This document shows positions 22,124 to 34,717 of a DNA stretch of 51,581 bases, piece by piece (the stretch's first letter is position 1; each line of letters starts with the position of its first letter). The stretch lies in contig NW_014577067.1 of the NCBI RefSeq assembly GCF_000485595.1, forward strand, positions 173,563 through 225,143. The letters are read 5' to 3'. Below the pieces are notes generated by a model, which ran no database searches, was not told where the DNA came from, and saw only the letters and a program-made list of their open reading frames with translations. Source of the stretch: Priapulus caudatus (Eukaryota > Priapulida > Priapulimorpha > Priapulimorphida > Priapulidae). The position numbers and the translations under genes were made by a program.

Positions 22124-23044
22124 TAAATTAGTTTGATAACGGGAATTAAGGTTGTAAAAAAGATTAACAATAGATTGAAATTTCTTTCCAGAAAAGCTAA
22201 GTATTTAAACACGGCATGTAAAAGATTACTAGTTTCTGCCCTAATTCAATGTCACTTCGACTATGCAAGCAGCATAATATTATGGTACAGCAGTCTCACA
22301 AAGCGCACAAGGGCTAAGCTGCAAGTGTGTCAAAATAAAGCTATTAGATGTGTTCTCAACCTAGGTTCTAGAGCACACATAGGTGCTAGAGAGTTCAAGG
22401 CTGTAAATTGGGTACCTGTAGAGTTTAGGGTAATGCAACTGAAGGTCAATAGGGTTTTTAAAATATTACATAATCTCGGCCCACAGTATATGACAGAAGG
22501 TTTCATGTTAACGTCAGAAGTCCATAGTTTCAATACAAGGGAAGGTGAGATGTCTATTTTTAAACCGAGGATGGGAAGCAGTGGGAAAAACTCTTTTACT
22601 TATACTGCAATTGACGCTTGGAACTCTCTACCACAGCAAGTTAGGACAAATTCTGTTTATTCTAGTTTTAAGTATAGTGTTAAGAAATGTCTGATGGAAA
22701 AGGTAGAATCATTAGAGGCAGAGGAGTATGTTTTTCATTAAAAGAATTCGGTTGAAATTAGGCATAAGAAAAGTTTGTATCGGCTTGTGAAAATGTACCA
22801 TTGTATGACCTACAAATCTGTATATTTCAATAGTTTGTTCTGATAGTAGTACAATTGTTAGATTCAATTAAGCCGGCATAGCAAAACAAGGACCACAATG
22901 TAAATAAGTGTGCTAGTCATGCTTTTTGTGTATATATCCTTGGTAATTATCCAATTTTATGAATTCAAATTTTTATTGTAAAAGTATGCAATGTATTGTA
23001 TATGATGGATAATTGTCTAAATAAATAAAATAAAAAATAAAAAA
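22124..23044 (+). mobile_element. 5'-truncated non-LTR retrotransposon (LINE)
   Basis: A C-terminal reverse transcriptase fragment is followed by about 280 bp of 3' UTR and an A-rich tail (AAATAAATAAAATAAAAAAT). It lies in the TTC39C-FAT4 spacer, oriented toward FAT4. The 5' break is near 22124; the exact edge and target duplication were not resolved. Confidence 0.8.
22133..22741 (+). pseudogene. LINE reverse transcriptase C-terminus (truncated)
   Basis: About 200 uninterrupted residues match the thumb/C-terminal region of CR1/L2/jockey-type reverse transcriptases. They include KRLLVSALIQCHFDYASSI, then KLQVCQNKAIRCVL, VNWVPVEFRVMQLKV, FKILHNLGPQYM and AWNSLPQQVR. The catalytic domain with its YxDD motif is absent, so it cannot be active. 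The lack of stops suggests a fairly recent insertion. Confidence 0.85.
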
Positions 23045-23277
23045 ACGCGCTACCGATAGCGCGATAAATTCACTATTAGTATTAGGGCAATTTTATTCTA
23101 CAAAATGTAGTAAGCAGCCATCTTTTGCCCATCTCCCCCGCTGGCTTGAAACTCTATAGCTGCTAACTCCCATGAACCCTTTGCTAGATTTCATGAGATC
23201 TTTTGACACAAGGAACCGTGTGCATACTCATACCCCGTGTGTATACCCATGCAGTAAAGACACATAATCTTATCACA

Positions 23278-23487
23278 AGAAGAAAAAGAAAAAGAAGGAG
23301 AATGAGAAGAAAAAAGGAGGGGAGGAGGTTGGGAGCAGGAGGAGGAAAAGAGGAAGAGAATAAGAAGAAGAAGAAAAGAAGAGGAAAAAGAAAAGAAAGA
23401 AAGAGGGGGCATGAAAGCAAGAAGAGGAGGAAGAAGAGGACGAAAGAAGAAGAAGAAAAAGAAGAACAAGAACAAGAAGAAAGGTAA
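23278..23487. repeat. Polypurine (GA-rich) tract
   Basis: About 210 bp are nearly all A and G on the plus strand, with GAAGAA and GGAGGA runs. Such tracts can form triplex (H-DNA). It lies 3' of the LINE, about 1.9 kb upstream of FAT4. Confidence 0.85.
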
Positions 23488-24500
23488 GAAAAGATATTAG
23501 ATTAGCAATACATTTTATTTGAAAGGGGGCATTTAAATTTAAATAATTAATAATAATAATTTAATAAAAAGCGTGGCGCAAACGGAAAAGCTTGTACCGC
23601 GCATATATTTCGCCTCAATTGTTGGAATTGGAGTAAATAAATTTCTTGGCCCATATTTACATTTTCCAGTGCATATGCGATACTAGTACGTCATAGGGCG
23701 TCATAGGTGTGCTGACGGTGTTTCACTTGGGAGCTGGCATGCACCTTCTGCTGAAAATGCAAATTATGCATTTCAGTATAACATTGAGCTTCGTACGTTA
23801 CTGCCGCAGCGTTATTGGTGGAAGGCGCGACCATATAACGATGCAGCCGTAGTATGTTGCTAATTATGTGGCTAGACTTGCAACAACCACCTTGAGCAGT
23901 GTGCACGAGAAGATTGCACTCCGTAGTTGCGTTTGGAAGAGAAATGGTGAATCCGACACATATCATTAAGAGGTCGAGAGCGAAAGAGAGAGAGAGAGAG
24001 AGCGCGTGAGATATGGATGGGGAAGAAGTTAGAGAGCGGTGGAGGAAGGGGAAGAGGAGCACTAGCGAAGCGCATTAAAAGAGAAAAGTATAGACTCACA
24101 AGCGTTTAAGTGGTATTGATATAATACACGGACGCTGTAGATAGCGCCAGGTGCCTGACGAGGCAAGGGAGTAATCAATATCATAATTAATATCATATAA
24201 TATGCTTTCCTCTTGTTAATTGCGACTTGCTAGCTCAACCCTGTATAGTAGCCCTTCTTATATCTGTCGCGCTGACGGTTATATATATTCTCAGGAGTAA
24301 GATAATATAGGAAGATATCTCCTATATTATCTTACTCCTGATATTATGCATACGTGGATTGCACATCCGTCGTACAGCCGGCCACCCCTCTAGGTTTACT
24401 TGATAATCGCTACGCCCGTAAAGCGTGACTACCATTGGCTTGCGTCTGCGACAGGTATTCATAGCTCCGCCTACTTGTTGCTCTCGCTGCTCCGCACGCG
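23488..24500. other. TTC39C-FAT4 spacer, middle part
   Basis: Mixed DNA with a short GA run (about 23985-24002) and a hairpin at 24291-24341. No exon was recognised. It presumably contains upstream sequence of FAT4. Confidence 0.4.
24291..24341. mobile_element. Micro-foldback, TATCAGGAGT family
   Basis: TCAGGAGTAAGATAATATAG plus GA faces an exact inverted copy across a GATATC core, so the whole 51 bp is essentially one palindrome. The terminus resembles the foldback copy B end (TCAGGAGTAGATAATAGGG). Confidence 0.85.
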
Positions 24501-25400
24501 CACTACAACATGTTTAGCCAGCAGTAGCGGCGTCGGACGTACACGTTGTTGCAATGTGCACGCGTTTTCCGAGCAGATAGAACTATTAGAAGATACATTC
24601 GGATATAATTACAGTAGTGTGTTTGCATCGCGGATACGTGTTGCTACCAGGATTACGCCGTACGTGGTGCACGCGTGCTTCTTTTCGCGCGAGACTTGGT
24701 AAGTTCATTGCATACATCGTGCGATCATGCAGGGAATCTTCGTCTGTGATTGTGCTGTGGTTGTACATCAAGTGCCGAACCCTGAACATTGTGGGTTGTA
24801 TCGATGCGTGTCACTCGCAGGCCGTACTGCACTGAACGAGTAGTGAACATGTGGTGCAGGTGTTAGTGAAAGACAGAGACTGATATAATACTGTAGTTAA
24901 CTATATCGTTTAACCATGAGAACGATATTGGGAACACTAGCATATATATGATCTCCGCGATCAGAAATCCTACATAATCATATATATAGCGTACGCGCGT
25001 ACTGACGATCTGACGTATTCTGTAACATATAATCAGGAGTAAAGTAATGCTGTGTTATGTTACTCCCAGTTATATGAATAGGTACTACAAGTAAATGCAA
25101 TTAATCTCGTGTTATATTTATTACTATTTAAAATATATAACAATGATGTGTGTATATCCCGTGTTATATTTTTAAAATACTAGCTGGTCTTTGAGAGCAA
25201 TGACATTTCCTGATGGTAAGTTATTCTTTTCAGAGACAGCGCGTGAATGTATAAGAGTTAGCCATTGCATACCAGCACTACATACATGTGTGTCAGCAGA
25301 AGGCGAGGAGATGACCTAGTCATGGTTGAGCAGCATTAGAAAATTAACCGGCCAAGTTGTCTAGATTGTGGGAAAGCCGCTGCTGCTACAGCTGGTAAAG
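24500..25400 (+). promoter_or_regulatory. Probable FAT4 upstream/5' UTR region
   Basis: A strong donor, GAGACTTG followed by GTAAGTTC (exon end 24698), and a strong acceptor TTCTTTTCAG (exon start 25234) would make a 5' UTR intron before the FAT4 ATG. This is inferred from splice signals only. A micro-hairpin (25028-25074) would lie in that intron. Confidence 0.35.
25028..25074. mobile_element. Micro-foldback, TATCAGGAGT family
   Basis: ATATAATCAGGAGTAA faces TTACTCCCAGTTATAT with two mismatches, and inner AGTAA/TTACT bases extend the pairing. It is about 47 bp in all. Confidence 0.65.
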
Positions 25401-28400
25401 ATGGATGGCCGGACTATGTACGGCCTAATACATTGGAGGACGAAAATGAAAATGTTCCTCCTATTCCTGATCGTTTTCCATGGCACTCTGGTGCTAGGTG
25501 AAAGCGAGAACGAATCCGTCGGAGTGAATTACCTGAGCACGGTGACCGAGAAAGTGTCGCTGAGGGTATCTGAAAACCAACCCAGCGGCACGTTCATCGG
25601 GAGAATTCCCGTGAAGCCGGGCTTCCAGTACAGGTTCAACGACAACCCGGCGTACTTTGTCCTGAACGGAACGACGGGCGAAATCACGACGAGAGTTGTC
25701 ATCGACAGGGAGAACCTAGCCGAAGACGTGATGAACCTAGTCGTGCTGAGCAGCCATCCGACGTATCCGATAGAAGTGAAAGTGACGATCGCCGACGAAA
25801 ACGACAACTCGCCGGAGTTTCCCGATCGCATGTTCAACATCAAGTGGTCGGAGAACGCCGCCGTCGGCACGCAGTACATTCTTGATACGGCGAGCGACGC
25901 CGACAAAGGCGTCAACGGAATATCGACGAACTACGAGATCGTCTCGGGCAACACGGACGACAAGTTCACGCTGGCGATAACGGCAAGTCTGAGCGGCGAC
26001 GAAGTCTACCTCTACCTGGAGAACCTCAAGCTGCTCGACAGAGAAGTGACGGACAACTACGTGCTGAACATCTCAGCGCGGGACGCCGGAACGCCGGCGC
26101 GCTCTGGCCACGCGATCGTCAACGTGACGGTGATCGACTTTAACGACTCGCCGCCGACCTTTGACCACAGCGAGTACGCGGTGAGCATCTCTGAGAACGC
26201 GGCGGCCGAGGCGAGCGTGATGCGGGTGCGTGCGACGGACGCGGACGTCGGCGCCAACGCAGAGGTCAGCTACTACATAACCGACGACACGGAGCAGTTC
26301 GCGGTCGAGCGCGACACGGGCATCGTGCGCACGCTGCACGACAAGCTGCGCTGCAAGAAGAACATCTGCGTGTTCACGGTGCAGGCGAAGGACCACGGCG
26401 TGCCATACCTGACGGGCCGCGCCTACGTGACGGTGAACCTGATCGACGAGAATGACCACAGCCCCGAGATAACGTTCCGCTATATCCCGGCTACGTCCGA
26501 TTACGCGACAGTCAATGAAAACGCGCAGGATGGCACCATTGTTGCGCTTATCAGCGTCGTTGATAAGGACGAGGGTGACAATGGTAGGTGCTCTGTAGCC
26601 ATCAAGGAGGGAAACGAACTGGGTGCTTTTCGCTTGGAGGACGCCTTTGGCTGGAGCCTGCTGAAAGTCAACAAGCAGATCGACAGGGAAGAGAACAGTG
26701 TGTACAATCTGACGATCCTAGCGTGGGATCACGGCGAACCGCCGCGCGAGTCTTCCGAGAACATAATCATCGTCGTCAACGACGTCAACGACCACACGCC
26801 GACGTTCCTCAAGTTGGAGTACGTCGCCGTGCTATCGGAGTCCGTGCCGACGGGGAGCTTTGTCGCGAGCGTGTCCGCGACCGACGCCGACACGGGAATC
26901 AACGCGAAGCTCACGTACAGCATCGTGTCCGGCGACAGTCACGGCTGGTTTGCGATCATCGCCGACTCGGGGCTGATAACGACGGCGCGCCGGCTGGACA
27001 GGGAGTCGTCCGCGATGATGACCCTCAACGTGTCCGTGAACGACGGCGGGCCGAGTCCGCACATCAGCTACGCAAAGGTGACCGTCCAGATCCTCGATGA
27101 GAACGACGAGACGCCCGCGTTCACGGAATCCGTCTACAACGTGTCGGTGTCCGAGAGTCTCCCGCCGGGCAGCGCCGTTGCCGCAGCAACGGCGATCGAC
27201 AACGACGACGGTCCAAACGGAACCGTCGTATACGCGTTCGACTCGGACGTCGAGATGAAATATCCGGGAACGTTCCTCCTCGATTCGGCGACGGGGAAGA
27301 TCTCCACGCGCGTGCTGCTGGACAGGGAGAAGCGCGACTTCTACAGTCTGGGCGTGATCGCGAGAGACGACGGCCGGCCGCCGCTGTCCTCCTCCGCGGC
27401 GGTGCACGTCACTGTGACCGACATCAACGACAACTCCCCCATCTTCTACCCGACGCACTACTTTGCGAGCGTGCTCGAGAACCTCCCCGCGGGCACCATC
27501 GTCACGAAGGTCGACGCTTACGACCTTGACGCGGGCAGCAATGGGCGCGTGCACTACGAGATCACGGGCGGCGCCGACGGAAAATTCCAGATCGATCCGG
27601 ACAGCGGCGCGATAAAGACGAGCGCGAGCCTCGACCGCGAGGTGACGCCCGTCTTCAAGCTCACGCTGCGGGCAAGGGACGCCGGCGGCAGGGAGAGCGC
27701 CGAGCTCGCAATCGTCGAAATCAAGGTCAGCGACGTGCACGACACGCCGCCGGCATTCTCGCGTCGCCGCGGTTACGGCTTCAGCATCGTCGAGGATGGA
27801 GAGCGGCCCGACGTCGGGCGGTTCGTCGGGGCAGTCGAAGCGACGAGCACGCTGTCGCGGGCGACCGTGTCGTACGCAATCGCATCGGGCGACCATCGCG
27901 GGATGTTCCGCGTCGACGCGAGCAGCGGGGCCATCAGCACAGCAAAGCCGATCGACCGGGAGCAGGAGTCCGTCTACCACCTCATCGTCGTCGCGTCCGA
28001 CGGGTCCGTGCCGGCGAAGACCAACGTGACGGTGACCGTGCTGGACGTCAACGACAACGCGCCGTACTTCGCGAGCCAGTCCGTCGACGTGCACGTCTAC
28101 GAGAACTGGCCCGTCGGACACGAGGTGTACGTCGTCGACGCGCGGGACGACGACGAGGGCGGCAACAGCCGCATAACGTACGAGCTCGAGGACAACCCCG
28201 GCGGCATGTTCCGCATGAACGCCGTCACGGGCGCCGTGTTCCTCAACAAGCCCGTCGCGTCGTCAGCGCGCGAGATCTACCACGCGAAGGTGCGGGCGAG
28301 CGACAACGGCGTGCCGCGGCTCTCGAGCAGCCTCCGCGTCGCCGTGCACGTGCACGACGTCAACGACCACACGCCACGCTTCACGAGGCCCGCGTACGCG

Positions 28401-30572
28401 ACATCCGTGCGTGAGTCGGCGCCGCTCAACCACCGCTTCATCACCGTCGACGCGCGCGACGACGACACGGGGCCGGACGGCGTTGTCTCCTACGCGATCA
28501 CGGGCGGCAACGCCGACGGAAAGTTTGGCGTGTTTCCCGACGGGTTCCTGTACGTGCAGAGCGGGTTGGACCGCGAGACGAGGGACCGCTACGAGCTGAC
28601 GGTCACCGCGACCGACCACGGCCTGCAGCCTCGCAGCTCGACGGCGCGCGTCGTCGTGCACGTTGCCGACGACAACGACAACGCGCCGGCGTTCGGCAAC
28701 GCGACCTACGCGTTGCGCATCGGCGAGAATCTCCCGCCGGACACGCTGGTTGGTGTCGTCTCGGCGACCGATGCCGACCTCGGCCGCAACGGCGAGGTGT
28801 CGTACGCGATGGCGACGCGGCAGGGCGACTTCGCCGTCGACGCGCTGACCGGAGAGATCCGGACTCTCCGGGATTTCGACCGGGAAGTGCTCGTCGAGCT
28901 GACCGGAGACGACTTCTTCACCGTTGAGGTGTCGGCGTATGACAACGGCGTTCCCCGGCTGCGCTCGCACGCGACGGTCGTCGTGTACGTCGTCGACGCG
29001 AATGACAACGCGCCAGCGTTCGACCAGGACGTCTACGAGATATCCGTCTCCGAGAGCGCGCCGGTCGGAGCGCCGCTGCTGCGCGTCTCTGCGGCGGACG
29101 CCGACGCCGGCGCCAACGGCGACGTAGTCTACGATGTCGTTGGCGGCAACGAGGAGCGCGCGTTCGCGATCGACTCCGGCAGCGGCAAGGTGCGTCTCGC
29201 GCGGCTGCTCGACCGCGAGACGGCGTCTCGCTACGAGCTCGTCGTGCGGGCGCAGGACGGTGGCGAGGACGTGCATCTCAGCACGACTGCGCTCGTCGTC
29301 GTCATCGTGCAAGACGCCAACGACAACGCGCCGACGTTCTTCGAGCAGACTTACGGCGCGCGCGTGTCCGAGGCGGCCCTCGTCGGCAAGAGCGTCGGAC
29401 GCGTGGACGCCGTCGACGACGACGAGGGCGACAACGCCGTCGTCACGTACGCGATCGTCGCCGGAAACCAGTATGAGACGTTCGGCATCGACGGCCGCAC
29501 CGGCGAGGTCTTCCTCGCCAAGCGTCTCGACTACGAGCAGCTGTCAACGTACACCCTCAACGTCTCCGCGGCCGACCACGGCGTACCGGCGCTCACATCG
29601 TCCGTCGCGTTCGTCGTCGACGTCGAAGACTTCAACGATAATGCACCGGTGTTCTCGTCCGGTCCTGCGGTGAGACAGATTCTCGAGGGCATTCCGATCA
29701 ACAGCGCCGTGTTCACGGTGTCGGCGACGGACCGGGACAGCGAGAACAACGGCCGTGTCGAGTACTCGATCGTGAAGCAGGAGCCGAAGGGCGCTCACTT
29801 CCGCATCGACGCGCAGACGGGAACAATCTACACGAACGGCGAGATCGACCACGAACAGCAGGCGATGTTCAAGCTGATCGTGCGCGCGAGCGACATGGCC
29901 GACGCGCCGGCGGACCGGCTCGCCGCGACCAAGCTCGTCACGATCCTCGTCGAAGACGTCAACGACAACGAGCCCAAGTTTGTCTCCATGGACGCTGCGG
30001 TGGTTCCCTCTACCGCGCCGAGCAACCACCTCGTGACGAAGGTCGCCGCGGAGGACGCCGACGACGACGACTTCGGGGAGGTGTTCTACGAGATCGTCGA
30101 TGGCGACCGCGACGTCTTCCAGCTAGATGGCAGCACGGGGTACCTGTACACGCGCTCGCCGCTCGCCGTCGACGTCGCCACCTACTCGCTGAGCGTTCGC
30201 GCGTCGGACCGCGCGCGCCCGCCGCAGCGCCGCGCCGCGTCATCACGCGTCACCGTCATCGTCGCGGACGAGGACGCCGCGAAGCCGCCGGCGTTCACGC
30301 GCCGTCGCTTCCGCCGCAGCATCCCGGAGAACGAGGCCATCGGCAGCTCGGTGCTGTCCGTCGCGACGGAGGGCGAGACGGACGACATGGAGTTCTTCAT
30401 CACCAACATTTCGGCGAATGGCGTGCTGCAGCCGCGGCTGTTCGCGATCGAGGAGAAGACGGGGCTGATGAAGACGGCCGACGTGCTGGACGCGGAGCTC
30501 GGCGTGCAGGTGTTCTACATCGACATAGTCGCAGTCGACAAGAAGTCCCTGCACAGCGTCGGCGATGCACAG
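25401..30572 (+). CDS. FAT4: FAT4 protocadherin, giant first coding exon (3' partial)
   Basis: The 1724 codons match the N-terminus of FAT4, orthologue of Drosophila Fat: a giant cell-surface cadherin that binds Dachsous and acts in planar polarity and Hippo signalling. ATG at 25401 has a strong Kozak context (AAAGATGG); a second at 25446 is possible. A hydrophobic signal core, FLLFLIVFHGTLVLG, covers residues 19-33. Fifteen complete cadherin repeats follow. Their calcium-linker motifs (D-x-N-D-x type) lie at about 25795, 26138, 26444, 26779, 27097, 27420, 27733, 28046, 28357, 28670, 28996, 29314, 29629, 29956 and 30268. A sixteenth repeat is cut before its linker. The FAT4-specific match is strongest in repeat 1 (LVVLSS followed by PTYP) and repeat 2 (ILDTASDADKGVNG). 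The frame ends at donor CAG/GTAGGG after codon 1724, phase 0. The repeat 7 linker (DVHDTPP) and the repeat 15 linker (DEDAAKPP) lack the usual calcium ligands. The exon is about 60% GC. Long antisense frames are by-products. Confidence 0.94.
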
Positions 30573-30596
30573 GTAGGGAACCAGTAGTCAAACCTG

Positions 30597-30660
30597 TGTG
30601 CGTGCGTGCGTGCGTGCGTGCGTGTGTGTGTATATGCGTGTGTACATGGGTGCGGGTGTG
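30597..30660. repeat. (GTGC)n/(GT)n microsatellite
   Basis: GTGCGTGC units pass into GTGTGT. They start about 24 nt after the FAT4 exon 1 donor. Confidence 0.85.
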
Positions 30661-30667
30661 TGTATAA

Positions 30668-30712
30668 TATCAAGAGCGTATAAAGAAGGGTCTTCTTTAT
30701 ACGCTCTTGATA
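30668..30712. mobile_element. Micro-foldback, TATCAAGAGC variant
   Basis: TATCAAGAGCGTATAAAGAA (30668-30687) and its perfect complement (30693-30712) flank a 5-bp loop GGGTC. It lies 96 nt into FAT4 intron 1. The terminus is a variant of TATCAGGAGT. Confidence 0.8.
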
Positions 30713-32145
30713 ATATATATACATACATATAAGAATGACGCCAGGGAATCAACCCTAAAAGTGTCCTATGAAGACAAGTGTTCTTTATAGTTAGGCGGCT
30801 TTTTATAGACATGTCTGCTACCTCTAACATTACTGTACAACCAAATCTGTATACGTATGTGCATGTGTATGTGCGCGCGCGCGTGTGTGTATATAAACGG
30901 TCAATCAATAGTAACCTCGAAGGCTCCTTTATAGACAGGAGGCCGTTCTATAGAAGTGACCGCTAACACAGGTTTGGCTGTTGATGTAATGTTATCGGCT
31001 AAACCTTCACTGTTATTTCTATAGATCCCCCTCACTTAATTCGATGTCCATGGACCGGCTGCTAAATGACCACTTCCACGGTTGTTTTCTAGCGTCTGGT
31101 GAGATCTATCCTCCGGCTAGTTGGCCACGTGTTTATGTGGCTAAACCCTAACGATATCATGTTCAAGTGCGGGAGGGTCAAAGAAGGCTAAATGCATTGC
31201 AGCCTGTGTGTGTATGGACGGCATGATATATGTGCGTGTGTGGCCTATCGGCATGGATACATACTCACTCAATATACTCATATATATATATCCGAACATT
31301 ACCGAAACAGTTGTCGCAGGCATGAATTGATGCAATGTGCACATCTACTACGTTTACATCGCCAGATGTTCATTCGGAACAGCTCTATCCGGCTGTGTTG
31401 CGTGACAGAGCTGTTACCGAGTAGCACTTGTATAGAGAAACAGTAGCCCCTCTAAATTTCCACAGGGTAAGCCGTCCGGTAGAATCGGGGCAGGTTTTAT
31501 GTGAAGCAGCGCGTTGGAAGTGTGAGATATGCTACTACTAGTACTATAGATCGGATTGACGCTGGCACGGTTCTACAAAGTAAACGGCGCGCCTCGCTTG
31601 CGAGCCGATTTTAACGGTTCAGCAAAGTGTTAACTTAAGCAGGCGGCGCATAAGAACTTGGAATTTAGAGATAGGCTAGTTAGAAGTTCACGTGAAGTTG
31701 TCTGTGTGTAGCCAGCATGCGTGCCGGTCTCGAGCTATCTTTACTTTAGTAAGTTACGTCGCGGGCGTAAGTGTTTAAAAACACATGATACTTTACGAGA
31801 ATGCAGAAAGACAGCTTCTGGCTAACGAAGCTATCTCAGCGTGCGCCTAGACTGTTTTTTGCCCTCATCGTAATTAAATTCATGTGCTCTAAAAATAACG
31901 ACAAGGCGAGCCACTGCACCCGGAAGCTTTCCCGCTTAATGACATTTTACGTCGTCGCCTAGACCCTACCTGATTTCTGTAAGATACGTGCATTTACTCT
32001 TCTGTGTTTGCGCTTAATTGTATTGCTCTTCCCCGCCTCCACCTTCTATGTTTCTCTCGTTTTATTCCCCCTCTCTTGAACGCTCTCTTTCTCCCCCTCT
32101 CTCGCTTTATCTATCTATCCATTTCTCTCTATCTCTCGCTCTCAC

Positions 32146-32152
32146 TCGCTCA

Positions 32153-32236
<84 letters not shown>

Positions 32237-32252
32237 TCCGTCTTTCTGTCTT

Positions 32253-32294
<42 letters not shown>
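32146..32294. repeat. (CT)n microsatellite
   Basis: About 75 bp of uninterrupted CT, a short CCTCCGTCTTTCTG break, then more CT. Leucine/serine-rich frames here are artefacts. Confidence 0.95.
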
Positions 32295-32295
<1 letters not shown>

Positions 32296-33103
32296 CCCCT
32301 TCCATTTCTTATAGACGGCACATCCGCATATAATTTTTTGCGTACTCGTTAATCTGCCTGTGATGCCATATCCGTCATTTATCCACGTGTATGCTTCTGT
32401 TATTAACATCTGTCAACGCCTACCCGCAGTGCTGAAGCCCTATACCATATACAGTAATGTATATACATGTGCGCGAGCAGGAGCGCATACATTCCCCATG
32501 CATGTAAGCTGTCTTACAGGCTGCATGAAACCATCCAGAAATTCAGTTGAGACAACAGCTGCCAGTAACATTATTGCGGTCGCTGTTCTTTTTGAAGCCC
32601 GTATTTCGTTATCAACGAAAACATCCGATTTATTAATTCGTTGTAGTGCTGCTCTTAGGGGTAGTACTACTGTCGCAGTTTTTAAAATCTGGGAAAATCA
32701 GTCACTGAAATTCCTGCAGCGATTTAGATCACGAGCTGTCATTGGTCTTAGAAACCTATTTCTAGCGTCAATATTTTCGTTTCGTAAGTTTTTGTGGTGA
32801 GAGTGTTTAGCGCGAGTGCTGAAATAAATGTTAGAGCTGAGATATGCGGGCATCAGTGAAGGCAATGCGCAAAAAAATCCAGAGAATCGTGCATGCAACG
32901 TAAAGATATCTCCGTTTTTGGATACACATCTATGTAATGTTGTTGTACAAACCTCGTCGCTAGTATCCTATTATATTACAACCTACTTACCTACCTACCT
33001 ACCTATACCAATCTACCTGATTGGTTACTTATTTCCCTACCTGCGATCTTCAGCTCCCTATATAATAATGCAGCATATATACAGTGCATGCTATTTTCTA
33101 TCA

Positions 33104-33383
33104 GGCCAAAACAAAATATAGGTGTGGTTGCCATTTCATGCTGGAAAAAAATAGGGTAATTGGGTAGGGAAAACATTATTTTATTGAAACATTTTATTTA
33201 CGAACCATGTCCGAAGGATGTGCGTTGTGCCTTTTAAAGCAGGAACTGTCCAATTCATTTTTTTATTTTATTTTTAAATTTTTTTTTTACTTTAAAGAAA
33301 ATTGGCAATAAAATGTTTAGGGTTGCTGGGAATAAATAGGGTCGGTCGGGAAACGGTAACCACACCTATATTTTGTTTTGGCC
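33104..33383. mobile_element. Harbinger-like MITE with TCA target duplication
   Basis: GGCCAAAACAAAATATAGGT plus GTGGTTGCC on the left faces GGTAACCACACC plus TATATTTTGTTTTGGCC on the right: 29-bp ends with one mismatch. TCA flanks both sides (33101-33103 and 33384-33386). A GGCC start and a 3-bp T-N-A duplication fit PIF/Harbinger. The 280-bp body is AT-rich and non-coding. Confidence 0.85.
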
Positions 33384-34282
33384 TCAGCTGTGTGCGGGAA
33401 GCCCCCATGACTGGTTGTAAAGCTTCTAAAGCATCTCCCCGACGGCTGTGTGTGTCTGTGAGTCTGTGTGTGTGCGTGTGGGTGGGGTGCTGTATTATGA
33501 AATACGTGGATGCTTCTAATGCGGGAGCGTCTTATTACGTCGGGCATTCTATCGAATTGCGACACACGAACGAACGCGTAGACATAGATAGATTCCTGTT
33601 AGATAGAGATACCTGTCTGGTATTGTCATTTCTACGCGAGCAGAGGAACGTTCTACGCTTAGTGTACTATCGAAAATATTGTATCTCTACACATTTACAT
33701 GGTTTAGCATTTTTATTACTTTGCTCAACTCGCTCATTAACTCGGTGAGTCAGCAGTTTAAGTTCCTTTACCTTTATAATCCTCCACCAAATATTAGCCG
33801 AAATGAAAGTGATTAAAAGTGGCTTTGTTAGGGTTTTTTCATTACCACTAACGGCATCTACCCTGGACAAACCCGTTTGCACTCAGTCATAGGTTACTAT
33901 ATACTCACTGTATAGCCTGCCATGGGGTATGCCGCGGGCAAACCCAGCACGAGATCTGTTTGCTTGCTGAAGGGATCTCTATCATGATCGTTGCTCACGG
34001 CCTGGAGGCGACAACCCTTGTTTTTCAAGATCGTATGAAAATGACACATCCGAGCAGAACACAGATCTCTTATATTACCCCCACCCCCACCCTCCGCTGG
34101 TAATTAGTATGCATTTTGAAAAACTGAAAGCAAGCGATTAATGGTGTAATGATGATGATGACTAGTGGGTGTAATGTTTGCGTTACTGCACTGCTTCAGT
34201 GCGGCCAGGAGATGTTAAACCTTTACTTTCATTTGCTACGGCTGAAAAACGTGTACGTATGAGTAAGCATATTATACCAACC

Positions 34283-34347
<65 letters not shown>
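34283..34347. repeat. (TA)n microsatellite
   Basis: About 32 uninterrupted AT units. Confidence 0.95.
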
Positions 34348-34350
<3 letters not shown>

Positions 34351-34717
34351 AAACAGTGTATAAAACAGTAGCACCTTATATTAACCAAAATGCACTAAAT
34401 AATAGCACATTAAATGTTAGTGTGCGCGTTTCTCTGAAAGAGAGTTTTCTGGATGAGAAGCAGGGATTATTCTTATTTAAGCAGAATCAGCCATGCTTTG
34501 CTCTGACACCGATCCTGTCGTAGGACGATGAAGGCGAGTACAGTGTTCATCTTCTGAGCACAGCACCGTACGGCGTACCCAACTTTATATTCGTAGAACG
34601 CTCTTCCTTCCACAAAGCCGCTAACCGTAGAAACGTAACTATACGTCCAATCTATAGATGAACATATATATTAACCCAACTATTATATCATTTCTATGTC
34701 GTTGACGTACCATACAT

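Noticed and set aside
26832-30029. Long open frames antisense to the cadherin exon (about 430, 350 and 160 codons)
   Set aside because: They arise from GC-rich codon bias on the coding strand, have Arg/Val/Asp-rich low-complexity translations, no domain, and overlap a certain gene.
32360-32800. 146-codon frame in FAT4 intron 1
   Set aside because: No recognisable family, no supporting splice structure, ordinary composition for intron DNA.
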